A stretch of DNA of 64,000 nucleotides, taken from assembly GCA_015143295.1 (NCBI GenBank), contig CM026565.1, forward strand, positions 17,432,548 through 17,496,547, given 5' to 3'. This document shows, piece after piece, positions 25,265-34,983 of this stretch. Origin of the DNA: Tetracentron sinense. Its lineage: Eukaryota > Streptophyta > Magnoliopsida > Trochodendrales > Trochodendraceae. Position numbers and translations under genes: made by a program. How positions within the stretch are numbered: the first letter of the stretch is position 1; each line of letters starts with the position of its first letter. Below the pieces are notes generated by a model. The model saw nothing but the letters and a program-made list of their open reading frames with translations. It was not told the DNA's origin and made no database searches.

Positions 25265-25924
25265 CCCCTCCTCAATAATTGCAATTTAATGACAAAGAGC
25301 TTTCAAGTGCTCTCTGAATTATTTATGTTGGTCGGCTTGTTGCATATCTCTATTTTGTGTGGTTCTTATATTTTGCTCCTAAAGTGGCGAAAAAAAAAAC
25401 GATGATAGGTACATCTTCTTGAAAAATAAATATTACCATTATTGGGGTAATATATATATCTCTGTTAATTTTATATTAGAATTATCAGTCATAAAGAATC
25501 ACAGTTATAATAGCAGATTTCCTGAAATAATAAAATCAACTGTGAATATCTTGATGAACCACATATAGAAGATAATACCCTGGGACTTTTTAACTTACAT
25601 AACTTACATAATTTTTCTTGTACATATCACCTGAATTTTTTTTTGAGATGCTAGTTCTGCTTTATGCTTGATTCATGGCTTTCAAGTAAAGCCCTCAATA
25701 TGGCGTGAAATTGCTTAGATTTGGTGTGGTGTGCTGTTACTGATGTTTGCATGCGTGTTAGTGATTGAATCTTTTTTGCATATTAATTATGAAATCTGTA
25801 AATTTTATCATTTCAATATTCTAATAAATAATTTTATTTAATTGTGTTGTAGGAGGGAGCAGGGAGCACACACTTGTCGAGTTTTAGAGGTGCAGGAGGG
25901 AACCAGCAAGATGAAGATAGTTAG
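18361..25924 (+). CDS. TNPA-like CACTA protein (transposase_24 family), seven exons, intact
   Basis: Exons 18361-18654, 18742-18945, 19030-19122, 19211-19318, 19399-19767, 19850-19891 and 25853-25924 all have lengths divisible by three and all introns are GT-AG, giving a continuous frame of 393 residues. Exon 1 is basic ([13 protein letters not shown]). Exon 2 holds [20 protein letters not shown]. Exons 3-4 carry the transposase_24 signature ([15 protein letters not shown], then [16 protein letters not shown]). Exon 5 ends in a Gln/Glu-rich coiled coil of repeated KAQMEAQ-like heptads. In the family this type of protein binds the subterminal repeats and helps the Tnp2 transposase. The last intron (19892-25852, 5961 bp) is huge and contains the captured plant gene fragments. 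Confidence 0.8.
19892..21858 (+). other. First part of TNPA-like last intron, no recognised gene
   Basis: The stretch contains a (CA)n tract (20037-20052) and a Helitron-like hairpin on the minus strand (acgtgcaatgcacgt at 20072-20086 followed, in minus sense, by a T-rich stretch and CAAGT, a poor match to CTRR). The open frame 20909-21169 shows no recognised protein and is probably chance. From about 21721 to 21858 the sequence is likely part of intron 2 of the captured XTH gene. Confidence 0.4.
21859..22438 (-). pseudogene. Captured xyloglucan endotransglucosylase/hydrolase fragment (exons 1-2)
   Basis: On the minus strand, exon 1 (22172-22438) and exon 2 (21859-22052) flank a 119-bp GT-AG intron and then a second donor (AT|GTAAG). 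The joined frame has no stop. It gives a signal peptide ([16 protein letters not shown]), the GH16 N-terminal strand region ([13 protein letters not shown]) and the XTH catalytic block [11 protein letters not shown], then [20 protein letters not shown] and [12 protein letters not shown]. That is about 154 of the usual 280-300 residues; the rest is absent. The first codon is GTG where ATG is expected, so the start has been lost. Lying inside the TNPA-like intron and on the opposite strand, it is a transduplicated host fragment. XTH enzymes cut and rejoin xyloglucan in the cell wall; this piece cannot do so. Confidence 0.9.
22439..24724 (+). other. Intron interior between captured fragments
   Basis: 22439-22650 is likely the leader and promoter side of the captured XTH gene. 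23580-24180 is C-rich (tccaccaccattatctcc, ccggcacttgtaccgcc) and may be another captured piece, but no protein was recognised on either strand. 24180-24720 is A/T-rich and ends in ttgatag, the splice acceptor of the terpene synthase exon; it is likely the end of that gene's last intron. Confidence 0.4.
24456..24548 (+). repeat. 33-bp tandem repeat, nearly three units
   Basis: Units begin gttagtttcaact at 24456, 24489 and 24522 with a 33-bp period and few changes. They lie in the A/T-rich stretch before the terpene synthase exon. Confidence 0.8.
24725..25027 (+). pseudogene. Captured terpene synthase fragment (last exon)
   Basis: After the acceptor ttgatag the frame reads [20 protein letters not shown], then [38 protein letters not shown] and [20 protein letters not shown] to a stop at 25025-25027. 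This is the last exon of a class I plant terpene synthase (C-terminal alpha-helical domain with the late helices that close the active site). The 100-residue frame is undamaged. Earlier exons, including the DDxxD and NSE/DTE metal sites, are absent, so no enzyme can be made. It has the same strand as the TNPA-like gene and lies in its last intron. The subfamily (TPS-b or TPS-g) cannot be fixed from this piece. Confidence 0.88.
25028..25852 (+). other. End of TNPA-like last intron
   Basis: This is A/T-rich DNA with a (CT)n tract at 25236-25263. The first part may be the 3' untranslated region of the captured terpene synthase. It ends with attgtgttgtag, the acceptor of the last TNPA-like exon. 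No gene is seen. Confidence 0.5.
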
Positions 25925-26081
25925 ACTTACGATTTATTGACACTTTTTTATGGACATGTGTATTGTATTATTACATTATGATGGGCACCTGTGATTGGAT
26001 GTATTTATTTTATACTGATTTTCATGTCGAAAATTTCTTTTTATATATAATGTCATTATGGACAAGATTTTGTTTATTTAA

Positions 26082-26185
26082 TATTGTTGACAGGTACAAC
26101 ACAGGTAAAAGAAATATTTATATTGTTGACAGGTACAAAACAGGTAAAAAAATATTTATATTATTGACAGGTACAAAACAGGTTT
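26082..26185 (+). repeat. 39-bp tandem repeat, nearly three units
   Basis: Units start tattgttgacaggtacaa at 26082 and 26121 and tattattgacaggtacaa near 26160, a 39-bp period. They lie downstream of the TNPA-like stop and before the CACTA subterminal repeats. Confidence 0.8.
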
Positions 26186-26229
26186 AAAAAAAATTGAAAA
26201 AAATATTTTCCTTTTTTTTTTGTCATGAC

Positions 26230-26666
26230 TATTCGCGGCATTTGGGAAATGCCATAATTGATATTGGTAACTATAATGGCGTTTATGAATCGCCGTTAAA
26301 TGTTTCGTCTATGATGGCGTTTCAACAAATGCCGCCAAAGATTTAGTCTATAACGGCATTTATATAAACGCTGTTAAAGGTGAGTCTATAACGGCATTTA
26401 TATAAACGCCGTTAAAGGTGAGTCTATGACGGCATTTATATAAACGCCGTGAAAGGTGAGTCTATGACGGCATTTCTCAAAACGTCGTCATAGAGTGACA
26501 TATAACGGCGTTTTTAAAGTGCCGTCAAGATAAATGCCGCGTTTGCCTTCCCCGACGCGAGCAATAACGGCGTTTTATTTGAAACGCCTTTATTGACTAT
26601 AACGGCGTTTTTTGGGTTTTTCACGGCGATTTAAAAACGCCGTTAAAAGTCTGAAATTTTGTAGTG
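26230..26666 (+). repeat. CACTA 3' subterminal repeats and terminal inverted repeat
   Basis: More than ten copies of aacggcgttt or its complement (aaacgccgtt) occur, including tandem units of about 40 bp from 26345 to 26470 that each hold an inverted pair (ggcatttatataaacgccgt). The block ends in TTTTGTAGTG, the complement of the 5' CACTACAAAA. This is the expected TNPA-binding zone. Confidence 0.85.
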
Positions 26667-26669
26667 CTA

Positions 26670-27842
26670 GCACTCGTCTATCCAGACTGTAGGTACATTC
26701 TTCTGGAGAATTTTAAAAATTAGCTCATATATTAGAGTGAGCTGAGAGATGAATCGGTTGATGTAATGAATTCTGCCCAGGATTCCGCAGATTTCCTTTT
26801 CAGTCTGGAGAGTTGGCATCTCAATAATAACTTTGGCATTGGCTAGATCAATCTCAATGCCTCTTTTGCTGACTATGAAGCTGAGGAGTTTTCCTGATGA
26901 GACTCCAATGACACATTTGGACTGATTCATTCTTAGGCCAAACTCTTTAAGCCTGTCACACAGTTTATTCAAGTCTTCAGGGTGCTACCTAGCAGTAAGT
27001 GATTTGACGATCATGTTATCCACATAGATTTTAGCTGACTTGTGGATCATGTCATGGAACAATGCTGTCATGGCCCTCTGGTAAGTTTCACCTGTGTTCT
27101 TGAGTCCGAAGGGCATCACCTTGTAGCAGAATGTACCCCAAGGTGTGATGAATGAGGTTTTCTCCATGTCCTCTTCTACCATTTTGATCTAGTTGTATCC
27201 GGAGAAACTATCCATGAATGAAAGTGTCTCGTGCCCTATAGTATTGTCAACCAGAATGTTGATATACGGGAGAGGGAAGTTGTCTTTAAGGCTTGCCTTG
27301 TCCAGATTATGGTAATCGATAACATTCAGACCTTACCATCCTTCTTGGGTACCGGTACGATATTGGCTAACCATTCAGGATAGGTTGCTACTGCCAAGAA
27401 GCCTACTTTGATCTGCTTCTCTACTTCTTCTTTGACCTTCTGTAACTATTCGAGCCTCATCCGTCTCAGTTTCTGCTTAACTAGTCTAATTTCAGGGTTT
27501 AGGGGTAGTCTGTGTACCACTAATGCTGGGTCTAGGCTGGGCATGTCTGTATATGACCAGGCAAAGATGTCATTGTAGCTCTTCAAAAAGTTGATCATGT
27601 TTGTTCTCTGTTACGAGCTCATAGTTGTGCCGATCTTGACGAGCTAGGGATTGTCTTCGGATCTAAGGTTTATGGTCTCAGTGTCCTCGATGTTAGATTA
27701 TTGTATCTCTTCACTGTGCTCTAGGAGGTCTAAGATCTCTTGAGGCAGTTCCTCTTCCTGTTCTGAGTTATACTCAACTTTCGAAAGCTCAAGGAGGGTT
27801 TCGGGAGTAGCCTTAGTGTAGGTGATTTCCTGGCAAATCATT
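26670..27842 (-). pseudogene. Ogre/Tat reverse transcriptase, copy B, truncated
   Basis: 26670-26972 and 26985-27182 are open pieces (MNKLCDRLKEFGLRMN, FITPWGTFCYKVMPFGLKNTGETYQRAM, YVDNMIVKS). Copy B keeps CAG (Gln) in the ETYQRAM box where copy A has a stop, so copy A gained that stop after the duplication. The catalytic box is YVDN as in copy A. The frame is cut at 26670 by the duplication junction. Confidence 0.8.
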
Positions 27843-28115
27843 TAGCTTAGTTTAGTATGTTTTTATTATTTTTGTTGGATTCAAGACACTAGGCCTTCCA
27901 GAGGAAGAGTCTGTGTGATTTTGTCATCAGTCAATTAAAATGTTTTATGTAAAACATGATTTTGAGTCAAAACATCGAATTTTCTATTGATAAAACAAGA
28001 TGAATGTTGTTTACAAAAAGTGACTCAACAAAAAGAGGCCAACAATGGCCGACATTTGGATTTTACAATAGGAGCAAAAGAGAAGATAGAAGGAGGAAGA
28101 ATGGTGCTCCGGTCA

Positions 28116-29166
28116 CTATTTGATCAGACCAACCTGCCCTGTACTGTGCTCGCCCCGGCCTTGGATGGCCTTGATGGTGAGAGCCTTGGCCCACCAATGG
28201 ATTAGTGGTCGATGACTGGATGATGCCTCGGTGTTGTTGGAGAGGGTACAGACCTGCTCTCCCATTAGATCTCCCACTTCTGTGGCATCTTCGACAGTCA
28301 ACTTATCAAATATTTGTGTCATGCTGAACACTTCTGGATCTGGAATCCCTGAAGACTCGATATTGGGTTGGGGGTTTGAGATTTTGGCAATTGGTGCAAG
28401 GGTGTATTTGGGTAAGCTTTGAATGTTTCCACTGGTAAGGTTATAGAGATGTGGGGTCGGGGTTTTGGTTTCACCGACTAGCTGATCTTCTTTGTGAGTT
28501 TGGAGAGATAGTCCTCAAACTTGGGCTTTTATCCAAGTCTGAATGGCAGAGTGTATCAAAGAAGTGATATCTCTTTTTCATTCCCTGGTTTCTGACTCCC
28601 ACGCCTGACCCTGGTTGGTAGTTCATTCTGGCCATCATCTTGACAAATGGCAGTACTGCCTGCTTATTTTGCTCTTTTATCTGGGCGATAGAACTGACCT
28701 GCTCAAACTGGTATGTCATGAAGGCAATGCCTTGCCCCAGCTCCTCGATGTCCCCAAAGGAACTAGCCATCTCTCTGATGAGATCATGATCAAGTGGTCA
28801 TCCTGGATGAATTTGATTCTCTGATGGAGAGAGGAGAAAATGGCTCTGGCCGCGTGGATCCATGGCCTCCCAAGGAGCAAAGTGAATGATGCTGGCACAT
28901 TCACGACTTGGAAGTTTGTTGTGAATTGAGCAGGTCCGACCCCGATAGTTAAGTTAATGTCACCCAGATTCTGCCTGGTTGAGTTATCATAAGCCCTGAG
29001 GGTCATGGGTCACTTCTTTACTTGACTAAGGTCCAGACCCAGGCTTTGTAGTGTAGATAAAGTGCAGATGTTTAGGTCGGAGCCATTGTCAATTAGCACT
29101 GATGATAAAGTTCTGTTCATGCACTGTACTGCAATGTAAAGAGCCCGATTATGATCCCTGTGATTG
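28116..29166 (-). pseudogene. Ogre/Tat protease region, copy B
   Basis: The pieces 29010-29166 (LIDNGSDLNI), 28716-29006 (LLLGRPWIHAARAIFSS), 28471-28770 and 28116-28331 match copy A nearly residue for residue. Copy B keeps about 24 bases (around 28360-28384) that copy A has lost near 5740. The A/T-rich spacer to RT lies at 27843-28115. Confidence 0.75.
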
Positions 29167-31744
29167 TGTAGAACTTTGGATCTTTTTGACATTTATTTAA
29201 GCCTTAAGATGTGTTTTCTTAAGTTTTGGGTGCTTGGAATGAAGGAGTAGAGTATATGAATACTCTTAAGTGTCAAAAAGAAATTATGGCTTAACAATAC
29301 CCTCAACTTTACGTAGCTCTAGTTCGTTCATATCTGATCGGAATAGAGCGATTCTTAACTTTTTAGAAATTTATTGGAACCCTCTTCAAGGTTCATGTTT
29401 ATCACTTTTCTTGATTTTGAGTAGAGGTAGAGTCAAACGTCCAATTTCCGGAATCAGATCTGCTGCAAAAAGGGGTTAATGAAACCCATTCACATGTTAG
29501 TCGAGTTTAGAGCCATTTTTGATAAATAAAGACTCAAAATTAGGATTTTTATAAAACATAAAAGTTGTTCCCCTTCGAAAGAAGAATCTAACGCAAATGA
29601 ATTGTCAAAATCTGACGAGCGAGTCAAAAGTTATGGCAGAAATACGAAAACACAAAAATCCAGAAACTTTCTGCAAAAGTTGCAATCGTTCGTAGGGACC
29701 CTACGAACGATCGTAGAGGCGCTATGAACGATCGTAGAGGCGCTACGAACGATCGTAGAGTTGCTACGATCGATCGTAAAGCCCCAAAAAATGCTGAAAA
29801 CTCATGGGTGTAGCTACGATCAATCGTAGAAAGCTACGATCGATCGTGAATCGCGACGAACGATCATAGATACGCGATTTTACTTTCTTTTAAGCGATTT
29901 TTGGGGTTTTTCACCCTTGCATTATAAATAGAGGATCATTAGAGGGTTTTTAGTTTATCCTAAACCTAAAGAGAGTTCCTTGAGAGAGAAAGAGAGAAGA
30001 GTAGGGATTTCTAAAGGAGGGTTTTGGATTGTGAAAGGAGAGCTTCAATCAAGCCCCTACAAGTTGGATTTCTACACAAGGGTTCTTTCTTCAACTTAGG
30101 ATTTGATCCAAGAGGTAAGTAAAACTATGATCTAGCTTTGTTATCCTATAAAGAGGAAAAATATGATTTAATGGGTGATTTTAGTCTTGTTATGATGCAA
30201 ATAACACATATGGAATTTTGGGTGAACCACATTATGTACAAATGAGTAAATAGGGGTTATAAATTGGGGGTTTTGAAACACAAGAATCAATAAGGTTATA
30301 CATGTGTGAGATCATTATTATTTCCTAAACGAATCATGATTTTTAGTAAGATGTGATGGAAATGACATGGTCTTGATGATGTGATGAATTAGGCTAAAAG
30401 CCATAGTCTTGATGTTGTGATGAAATGTATGGAAAAATATTATGTTTTAGAATTATCCAATGATACTAAAATGCTACTATGACTTGTATGAACTTATATG
30501 AATTGTTAAGGCTTTACATATATACGCAATGATGCTCACAAGCACTCCATGCACGATAAATTATGCATGATCGAGTTTTTGCATAAGCATGTATTTCAAG
30601 AGTCATGAATAAGTTTTTTTAAAGGCATTCATAAGAAAGAAGCATAAGCATTTGATAAAGCCAAACTTTGGGTTGGTATTCTAAGATCGGATAACTCACG
30701 CTCACAAGGATCATGTCCTAGATCTTGCATAAACTCCACGGATCATAAGTCTTGCAAGGCTTTTCAAGAACTCGTAAGATTCTCATAAGTTTAAGATCTT
30801 GCATATATCTCCAAGGATCATAAGCTCACAAGAATAACTCACAAGAACTCGTAAGCTAGTGGGACGGCCTGAGGAGCGCCACTAACCACCTGATATTCCC
30901 AAGCTACTTTAGGTGGGTGTTTAGTGGGATGGTACAAAGGGTGCCACTAGGTAAGAACTTGCAAGAACTCGTAAGCTAGTGGGACGGCCCGAGGAGCGCC
31001 ACTAACCACCTGATATTCCCAAGCTACTTTGGGTGGGTGTTTAGTGGGATGGTACAAAGGGCGCCACTAGTGAAGAGTGAAGAACTCATAAGAACTTGCA
31101 TGCTCACAAGAAAAATTATAAGAACTCGAATGCTCACAAGATCTCATAAGAAAACACAAGGCTCATAAGCATTCATAAGCATGCATAAGACGGTTTGTTT
31201 CCCACGAAAAGAACAGGTTTTACAAAAGGTTTTCACGACGAGTTTTTAAGCATGAACTGGTGATCAGTATTTCCTTACACACTTGTATTTAATATTATAA
31301 TTATGATAGCAATGTTAGCTAGTAGTTTTGGCTCGCTGAGTATTCCATGCTCAGTCGTACATGTTATGTCGGTAGGTACACGGACTACCTTTGACATCTA
31401 TGATCAGGGGCTTTGGATAGAGGAGGATTATGGCGAGGAGGAGCCATATGTAGAGCCTCAGGAGGAGGCAAAGGACTTAGACCGCTGGCCCTTTTAGAGT
31501 GATTACACAGAGAGAGAGAGTACTATCATTTTGTATTTTGATAGGTGGGCATGTCCACCTTTACTTTTGTGATGTATGTACAAACTTGGAATACACATTA
31601 TGTATAGAAAAGAAATTTTTGAGTTACGCTTCCGCACTTCTTTTATGTTTCCATTATATATTGGCCCTTGTGTATTTTTCCAGGTTAAGTATTGTCACGC
31701 CTAAAGTATCCCTAAACTCCTAGGGGGTATTTTGGGGCGCGACA
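29167..31744 (+). mobile_element. Solo LTR (Tekay-related), copy B
   Basis: The 2578-bp counterpart of 6514-9040 has the same flanks (GATTG 29162-29166, GATTA 31745-31749). It has an extra palindrome unit near 29720 and keeps an 18-bp stretch near 30081 that copy A has lost. The TATA box is at 29923-29930, the tandem hairpin units start at 30855 and 30975, and the acidic short frame is at 31366-31497. Confidence 0.9.
31366..31497 (+). CDS. LTR-encoded short acidic reading frame, copy B
   Basis: The frame encodes the same peptide as 8664-8795 with the same ATG TCG GTA GGT start and TAG stop. Being a recent duplicate, it gives no independent support for coding; the independent support comes from the Tekay LTRs. 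Confidence 0.4.
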   Translation: MSVGTRTTFDIYDQGLWIEEDYGEEEPYVEPQEEAKDLDRWPF

Positions 31745-33360
31745 GATTATCCGGTATTTCTTCTTCTCTAAAGGAGATGATTCTTGATTCAAGCACTTGC
31801 CCCACTATGTGCCCTAGTTTCTCGGGCGTGATGTCTGGTGTTACATGAGTGTTGTTAAATAATTGGAGTAGCTGCTTTCAGTGATGCTCGAAAGTTAGGA
31901 GGAGACCCATGATGGAGATCTGGGCATGAGTTTTGCTCAACTATTGAGTGATATTAAACTCTTCTATTTTTTCCAAGATTTTCAGGAGAATTACTGAGTC
32001 TACTGCTTCCTTTTCTGGGCCTGATACCCTTACTTTCTCTTTCTATTTTACCTGCTCAGTCACTGGAGGTTGGTACACCTGGCCAGATCGGGTGAGGTTG
32101 GCTATGCTCTCAGTTTCAAGGATGAGAGAGTACGGAGCGGGTACTCGATCGAGGTTAAAAAGCGGAGATGGGATGTAAGGGATCCGGATGGGACCTGTTG
32201 AGGTAGAGGCTTGAGTTGGGGTTATGGGCCAATTTACTGGACAAGGGATGGTGTAGATGATTTGTTCTTTGATTAGTTCAAGGACAGGGATCTGTACCAG
32301 TGGTAGGATAGTCTGGATGTTTGACTGAGGGAATGGGATTATAACTGGAGGCTGGTAAGAAGGCCTGATTATACCATCATTTATTACAGGTGCACTGGGT
32401 CTTGGCTGCCCTGCCCCAAGCTCTTCCCACTCAATGAAATTAACTTGATTGTTATGTGGGGGCAGTGGCGCTTGGTTGATACTGGTGTTGCCAGGGGCCA
32501 GTTCAACATTTCCCTTATTCAAGAGATCTTGGATGGCGGATTTTAAGCCAATGCAATAGTCAGTAGTATAACCTGGGCCTTGATGAAAGATGTAGTGATG
32601 ATCGGCTCGATAATTTTTGTTCTGTTTTTTAGGTGGTAAGAGAGGGGTGGGGCCTCTCAAGGTGAGAAGACCCTGCTTAGTCAGGAAGTCCAATAACTGG
32701 CTGAGAGTGTATGGAAGAGGGGTGAAGTTTTTGGAGGGACGGTTTTGCCCTTGGTTTTGTCTGACTGGCCGGGTGTTTTTGGGTGTTGGCTGAGACTGGG
32801 CGGCTGGAACTGATAATTTGATTGGTGCTATGGGAGCCACCATCTAAACATCTTCTTTCCTTCTTTGGTCCCTGGGACCGCTGTTTCTGTTGATTAGAGC
32901 CGTTGTTCTGAGAGGAGCAAGCCCTAAGCTGGAGTGAATGGCTCCACTCTGAATGGTCGTCTCGATATAGGCACCTGTCTTGACAATGGTGCCAAAGTTT
33001 ATACTGGCAATGTTACCATCAGAGTAGAGTAGGGCTGCTTCAGGGTGCCCATAAACATGCCTGTTAACTCCTCCTTGGGGATCGGAGTATGAATTTTTGC
33101 TGTCATTTCCCTCAATCGGGTAGCGTATTCCAGAAAGGACTCACTGTTACATTGGTACATCTGTTCCAATTGGCTTCTCTCAGGCCGAAGCTCTTGATTA
33201 AAAGAGTACTGATCCGTAAAGATGTCCATGGCGTCCTACTAAGTTTTGACCCATTGCTTTTCCACTGACATCCACCACGTAAGGGCTGTCCCTTCAGATT
33301 CTTCTGAAAATACTGGATGAGAAGAGGTTGATTCTTGTTATGCTGGAGCATGTCCCCCAG
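31745..33360 (-). pseudogene. Ogre/Tat gag, copy B, with internal deletion
   Basis: The 266-residue open frame 32043-32843 covers the proline-rich gag C-terminal part that is broken in copy A. 32999-33229 holds the gag core (SFLEYATRLREMTAKIHTPI). The frame ends at 33360, where sequence equivalent to 10667 joins sequence equivalent to 11815 across a shared ttgc, removing the gag N-terminal part. It is non-functional. Confidence 0.75.
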
Positions 33361-33523
33361 ATACAGTTGCTAGATCTGAAACTGTCTCTCCAAGAATATG
33401 TCTCTCCAGGGAACTATCATTTAAGCAATGGGTATAGTTCCTTTTGACGGAGTTAAGACTAGTGTGGGCAGCATACCTTAGTGTTGGCATACTGGATGGA
33501 ATGTCAGGATCTTCTATCCACGG

Positions 33524-34690
33524 TCAGTATGTTGAATCGGTTGGTAGTCCTGTTGTAACCACAAAGTCTGGCCACTGTTCTCTTCGAAAGCTTCGCCAAT
33601 CTAACTGGAAGTGACGTGTAAGGCATTCAGAGTGTACTGAGAAGGTGACCCAATCATTTTCCTGCCGGTCTATTACTAAGATGCACTGAGGGAGTCCAAA
33701 TTGCCGAAGGACTTGGAGTAGGGCGTAGACTGCTGAACTGGTTAGACCGGCGAGGATCATACATCATCTTCCAATTATGACGACGTGAGGTAGCATTTTC
33801 AGAACTAGCCACTCGTATTGCCATATGATCTCCTCCTCTGATAGGCTTTAGAGAAGCTGTTAGAGCGTTTTGACGTCTGTAGACACTATCCGGCCCTGAT
33901 TCTGGGAAATCTTTCGGAGGAGACTGTATGCATTACGGAGACCAGCAGTTACTAGGATGATAGGTAGGTGTCCTACCGATCATAGTTGCAGGAGAGGTAC
34001 ACTGGCATGGAAGATGCCCTTTCCGCGGTCTACTGCTTAGTTGAGAGCCTTGAGAAGCTCTGCAAGGATGACTGGTACAATTTTTCAAGAGCTACGCATG
34101 TCTTCGATGATCCCTACCAGTACTGATTCGGCGAGGGTGCGGCATTTCGAGAATACCAACTAAGACATATCTATCAGTGCAAAGGCATTAAGACCGGGAA
34201 GTTCTGCTGTTATGGTGTCAGGGTTCCACTTGCGATTGTACTGATCTTTTAGATAACTTACGGGTATTCGATTATAAGAACAGTTAGGACTATGCTGCAA
34301 GAGGATAGGCTTGATATGCAAAAACCTTGATAGGTCTGCCTGGTATGTTGTCTTGTAACGTGGTACTATGGCTTCGCTGTCCATGTTTAAGCCCAAAATG
34401 CACTGAATCTCTTCCAGTGTTGGACACAGTTCATTCTTACCAAAATAAAACACCATATGTGATGGGTTTCAACACTGGATAGCAGCATTCATGAGGCGCG
34501 GGTCTGGTTTAACCATGGACAAATCTTGAATGGATCCCATTTTGTAGTATTGAGCCCAAGCAAGGCACTGACTCGGAGTGAAGGCCTCAATTGATTTCTG
34601 GAGATTGTCATCACATGCCGCCTAAAATGTCAAATGCACAGGCCGTGATGGTTGACCAATTGACTTAACAATCCCTGAAGGACTTGCCAT
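33524..34690 (-). pseudogene. Ogre/Tat ORF1, copy B
   Basis: The pieces 34160-34456 (MVFYFGKNELCPTLEEI) and 33524-33760 (MILAGLTSSAVYALL) match copy A ORF1. The first piece is further damaged here (a stop near 34622). Their function is unknown. Confidence 0.6.
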
Positions 34691-34983
34691 CTACCTGGAC
34701 AAAAGACAGACTCTATGTGAGTGTACTGTATATACAGATGATAATGCAAAAATGATGATGATTGAATTTTTTGATTTTTGATTGGGTGTGACAAGGCACA
34801 TGTGATCCGATAAGGTAAACGAATGGAGGTCTAATGTGCTTTTACTCGGGTTGTTGGGAACCGGGAGCCTATCAAGTTAAGGTTGGGGATAGCTCTTGTA
34901 CAGACCTGTCTACTTGGGATTTGAACCTCATATGCTATGTCGGGATGCAGAGTAGGATGTATTTTATTACAAGCACAAGTTTG

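Larger units (their letters stand above)
13430..26666 (+). mobile_element. CACTA (En/Spm) transposon with captured plant gene fragments, copy A
   Basis: The element starts CACTACAAAA at 13430 and ends TTTTGTAGTG at 26666, a perfect 10-bp terminal inverted repeat of the CACTA type. Subterminal repeats built on ACGGCGTTT follow at both ends. It encodes the 3' half of a Tnp2 transposase (15746-17832) and a TNPA-like protein (18361-25924), with XTH and terpene synthase fragments in the TNPA last intron. The 5' half of Tnp2 is missing, with an abrupt change at about 15734. The flanking triplets are TTG (left) and CTA (right), so no 3-bp target duplication is seen. The right end abuts the duplicated Ogre/Tat element at 26670. 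Confidence 0.9.
26670..34983 (-). mobile_element. Ogre/Tat-like retrotransposon, copy B (tandem duplicate, truncated)
   Basis: The sequence is collinear with 4038-13429 at roughly 98% by eye in the RT region, with the same inserted solo LTR and the same junction to a CACTA 5' end (34984). It begins mid-RT (gcactcgtctatccag) three bases after the CACTA 3' end, so the RT end, RNase H and integrase are missing. It lacks the counterpart of 10668-11814. It was made by tandem duplication and not by a separate insertion, because insertion points and junctions are shared. Confidence 0.88.

Noticed and set aside
26670..34983. Independent second insertion of an Ogre/Tat-like element
   Set aside because: It shares the inserted solo LTR, its flanks and the CACTA junction with copy A, which only duplication explains.
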